In this document: positions 6,686 through 8,899 of the stretch, piece after piece
Numbering within the stretch: position 1 is the stretch's first letter
Layout: each line of letters begins with the position of its first letter
NCBI GenBank assembly: GCA_003164305.1
Contig: PLSZ01000267.1
Coordinates: forward strand, 1-8,899
Direction of reading: 5' to 3'
Source: Acetobacteraceae bacterium
GTDB taxonomy: Bacteria; Pseudomonadota; Alphaproteobacteria; Acetobacterales; Acetobacteraceae
Length of the DNA: 8,899 bases
The notes under the pieces: model-generated
The model's input: only the letters and a program-made list of their open reading frames with translations
Told to the model about the DNA's origin: nothing
The model's database searches: none
Program-made: the position numbers and the translations under genes

Positions 6686-7536
6686 CCCATTGGCGCATCG
6701 GCGACGTCACCATCACCAAGGTCGTCGAACTGGAGGTCACCGGCGGCAGCCGTTTTCTGCTGCCTCAGGCGACCCCGGAAGCGATCAAGCCGATCGCCTG
6801 GCTGCGGCCGCATTTCGCCGACGAAAACGGCCGGCTGCGCATGAGTATCCATACCTTTCTGGTCCAGACCCCAACGCATCGGATCGTCGTCGATACCTGC
6901 CTCGGCAACGACAAGGAAAATCGCCGCATTCCGCATTGGAACAATATGGAAACGAAGTTCCTGGAGGACATCGCGGCTGAAGGATTCTCGCGCGAATCGA
7001 TCGATACCGTGCTGTGCACGCATCTCCATGTCGATCATGTCGGTTGGAACACGATGAAGATCGACGGCAAGTGGGTTCCGACATTCCCAAACGCCGCGTA
7101 TTTGTTCGGCCGCGTCGAGCACGAGCATTGGAGCCGGATCGTGGGACGCGAGGACATGCCGCACATCATGGCGGATTCCGTGACGCCGATTCTCGACGCC
7201 GGCCTCGCGACGCTAGTGGAATACGATCACAAGATCGGTGCCGAAATCAGTTTACTGCCGACCGTCGGCCATACGCCGGGCCACGTCAGCGTCATGATCG
7301 AATCGCGCGGCGAACGAGCGATGATCACCGGCGACTACATGCACCACCCGTGTCAGATCGCGCATCCCGAATGGGACACCACCGCCGACTCCGACAAGGA
7401 ACAAGGCATTCGCACACGGCACATCATGTTCGAGCAACTGGCCGGCTCCCCCGTGCTGGTCATCGGCACGCACTTCGCCGGCGCCACCGCCGGTCGCATC
7501 GTCCGCGACGGCGAGACGTACCGCCTCGATGTGTGA
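6682..7536 (+). CDS. MBL-fold metallo-hydrolase (lactonase/methyl parathion hydrolase-like subgroup)
   Basis: A 284-residue zinc hydrolase of the metallo-beta-lactamase fold with a full metal-ligand set: THLHVDHVGW (His114, His116, Asp118, His119), GHTPGH (His197), Asp218 in MITGDYMHH and a C-terminal His264 in IGTHFAG. The invariant Asp118-His119 pair indicates a two-metal hydrolase. Layout and motifs resemble the subgroup holding quorum-signal lactonases and methyl parathion hydrolase; the substrate is not readable, but an ester or lactone fits the neighbourhood. No signal peptide, so likely cytoplasmic. The start at 6682 is chosen because GGAGG lies six bases upstream and the family's MTHWRIGDVTITKV beginning follows. 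The reading frame is open further upstream but there it only shadows the DUF2332 gene. It overlaps the DUF2332 stop by four bases, and the LLM gene follows after 36 bases. Confidence 0.92.
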   Translation: MTHWRIGDVTITKVVELEVTGGSRFLLPQATPEAIKPIAWLRPHFADENGRLRMSIHTFLVQTPTHRIVVDTCLGNDKENRRIPHWNNMETKFLEDIAAEGFSRESIDTVLCTHLHVDHVGWNTMKIDGKWVPTFPNAAYLFGRVEHEHWSRIVGREDMPHIMADSVTPILDAGLATLVEYDHKIGAEISLLPTVGHTPGHVSVMIESRGERAMITGDYMHHPCQIAHPEWDTTADSDKEQGIRTRHIMFEQLAGSPVLVIGTHFAGATAGRIVRDGETYRLDV

Positions 7537-7572
7537 TAGGCTGCCCGCAACCCCGTCATAAGGACCGTCCCC

Positions 7573-8730
7573 ATGAGCTATCTGCGCAGCGGCATCTTCC
7601 TTGCCCCGTTCCATGCCCTCGGCGAAAATCCGACGCTCGCGCTGGAACGCGACATGGAGTTGCTGCAACACCTCGACAAGTTGAATTACCACGAAGCGTG
7701 GATCGGGGAGCATCACTCGGGCGGTTTCGAAATCATCGGCTCGCCGGAAGTGTTCATCGCCGCCGCCGCCGAGCGCACGAAACACATCAGGCTCGGCACC
7801 GGCGTGGTGTCGTTGCCGTATCATAACCCATTCATTCTGGCCGATCGCGCGGTGCAGTTGGATCACATGACCCGCGGTCGCGCGATGCTGGGCGTCGGAC
7901 CCGGCGCGCTGGTGCACGACGCGAAGAAAATCGGCATCAAGCCGGAAAACCAACGCCGGATGATGAACGAGTCGCTCGACGTCATCGTGTCGTTGCTGAA
8001 AGGCGAGACGGTCACCCAACAGACCGACTGGTTCACGCTGGAAGACGCCAAACTGCAACTACCGAGCTATACGCAGCCGGTGATGGAAATGGCGGTGGCC
8101 GCCGCTCGGTCGCCGGCCGGGGCGCTTGCCGCCGGACGGCACGGCATCGGCATGCTGTCGATCGGCGGCACCAGCCACGACGCGATGGCGCATCACGTCG
8201 AGAACTGGTCGCTTTACAGTGAGCAGGCGCGTCTGAACCACCACCAGCCGAACCGTGACAAATGGCGTCTGGTGACGCTGTTCCACATCGCGGAAACCCG
8301 CGAGCAGGCGCGGGAAAACGTGAAGTTCGGACTGGATCACTTCGCCGATTATTTTCGCGATGTCGCGACCTTCCCGATCGTGCCGGGCGACATCACCGAC
8401 CGGTTCAAATTCCTGACCGAGAGCGGCAACGCCTGCATCGGCACGCCCGATGATGCCATCGCGCATATCGAACGACTTTTGAAAGGCTCCGGTGGTTTCG
8501 GTGCCATTCTTGAACTCGCCCACAACTGGGCTGATTTCGGCGCGACCAAACGGCATTACGAATTGATGGCGCGCTATGTGCACCCGCATTTCCAGGGATC
8601 GCGCGAGTGGCGGGAAGAAAGCTACATTTACGCACGCGATCACCACGACCAGTTCGTCGGCCAGTCGGCGGCGGCGGTGCAGACGGAAATCGATCGTCTG
8701 GCGGCAAGGCGAGCCAAAGCGGGGGAGTGA
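7573..8730 (+). CDS. LLM class flavin-dependent monooxygenase, limonene 1,2-monooxygenase (LimB)-like
   Basis: A 385-residue luciferase-like monooxygenase. Seen: LRSGIFLAPFHALGENPTLA (4-23), WIGEHHSGGFEIIGSPEVFI (43-62) with the His pair at the site that bears the catalytic His in bacterial luciferase alpha, HIRLGTGVVSLPYHNPFILA (71-90) and GRAMLGVGPGALVHDA (102-117) near the flavin phosphate. This closely recalls LimB of Rhodococcus erythropolis and the luciferase alpha-type group that use reduced FMN and oxygen for epoxidation or Baeyer-Villiger oxidation. The C-terminal third has the group's HPHFQGS segment (337-343). A partner flavin reductase is expected but none is visible. The ATG at 7573 has AAGGA eight bases upstream. 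It is the third gene of the plus-strand operon. The monooxygenase class is well supported; limonene itself as substrate is not. Confidence 0.88.
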   Translation: MSYLRSGIFLAPFHALGENPTLALERDMELLQHLDKLNYHEAWIGEHHSGGFEIIGSPEVFIAAAAERTKHIRLGTGVVSLPYHNPFILADRAVQLDHMTRGRAMLGVGPGALVHDAKKIGIKPENQRRMMNESLDVIVSLLKGETVTQQTDWFTLEDAKLQLPSYTQPVMEMAVAAARSPAGALAAGRHGIGMLSIGGTSHDAMAHHVENWSLYSEQARLNHHQPNRDKWRLVTLFHIAETREQARENVKFGLDHFADYFRDVATFPIVPGDITDRFKFLTESGNACIGTPDDAIAHIERLLKGSGGFGAILELAHNWADFGATKRHYELMARYVHPHFQGSREWREESYIYARDHHDQFVGQSAAAVQTEIDRLAARRAKAGE

Positions 8731-8774
8731 TGCCTTCTGACTTTACGTCTGAGTCTCTTTGCTACGTACTCAAT

Positions 8775-8845
8775 CCCGTCATGATTGGCCCTCAACACCG
8801 CCATCTTCGCGGCGCGTGTCTCGACAGATCACCGGGTCGAGCCCC
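8775..8845. repeat. Possible degenerate alphaproteobacterial interspersed palindromic repeat
   Basis: Downstream of the last gene, the plus strand reads CCCGTCATGATTGGCCCTC from 8775 and GATCACCGGGTCGAGCCCC at 8827-8845. This spacing and wording recall a common intergenic repeat of alphaproteobacteria with the pattern CCGTCATGxCCGGxC...GATCACCGGGTCAAGCCCGG, whose reverse reading gives GLDPVI-like peptides. The right half matches well and contains a small GGG/CCC stem; the left half is degenerate. The comparison is from memory of the repeat class, not from a search. No other copy is visible in the window. Confidence 0.35.
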
Positions 8846-8899
8846 GTTGGCGCTGAAATGGCACCGCGGATGGTACGGTACCGTTCGCTATTCGTCATG

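Noticed and set aside
8731..8775. A possible terminator after the LimB-like gene (GACT...AGTC)
   Set aside because: The stem is four base pairs and is followed by only three T bases; too weak to call.
8875..8884. A perfect 10-base palindrome ACGGTACCGT
   Set aside because: Short perfect palindromes of this size occur by chance, and there is no adjacent promoter, gene start or T-run to give it a role.
8779..8898. A 39-codon minus-strand frame near the right edge
   Set aside because: No ribosome site is visible because the window ends at its ATG. Its peptide (TGLDPVICRD region) looks like a translated interspersed repeat rather than a protein. It could be the end of a gene entering from the right, which cannot be judged.

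Overview
The window is GC-rich and looks like an alphaproteobacterial chromosome, most plausibly from the Rhodospirillales/Acetobacterales side. This is inferred from the rodZ-like to ispG gene order, the codon use and a possible degenerate alphaproteobacterial interspersed repeat at the right end. No marker gene allows a firmer placement. It contains nine protein genes, one of them cut by the left edge. I see no RNA gene, insertion sequence, phage gene or CRISPR array.

Left part (1-1442, minus strand): a conserved housekeeping pair, rodZ-like (cell shape) followed by the start of ispG (isoprenoid precursor synthesis), which runs out of the window.

Middle part (1618-5570, minus strand): a tight four-gene operon read right to left. 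It encodes a 2-hydroxychromene-2-carboxylate isomerase/GST-kappa-like protein, a luciferase-like (LLM) oxidoreductase, and two unequal acyl-CoA dehydrogenases. Gaps are 3, 24 and 26 bases. The two dehydrogenases have complementary sets of active-site features and may form one mixed (alpha2beta2) enzyme.

Right part (5696-8730, plus strand): a divergent three-gene operon. It encodes a DUF2332 protein, a metallo-beta-lactamase-fold hydrolase whose start overlaps the DUF2332 stop by 4 bases, and a second LLM monooxygenase resembling limonene 1,2-monooxygenase. The 125-base spacer between the operons must hold the control region for both and contains a 9-base direct repeat. The last 169 bases hold no convincing gene, only the possible repeat remnant.

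Together the two divergent operons look like a catabolic island. One reading, which is inference only, is that an LLM enzyme oxygenates a cyclic or terpenoid-like substrate, possibly to a lactone, that the MBL enzyme hydrolyses it, and that the acyl-CoA dehydrogenase pair oxidises the CoA-activated acid. No CoA ligase, hydratase, thiolase, transporter or regulator gene is in the window, so the substrate is unknown.
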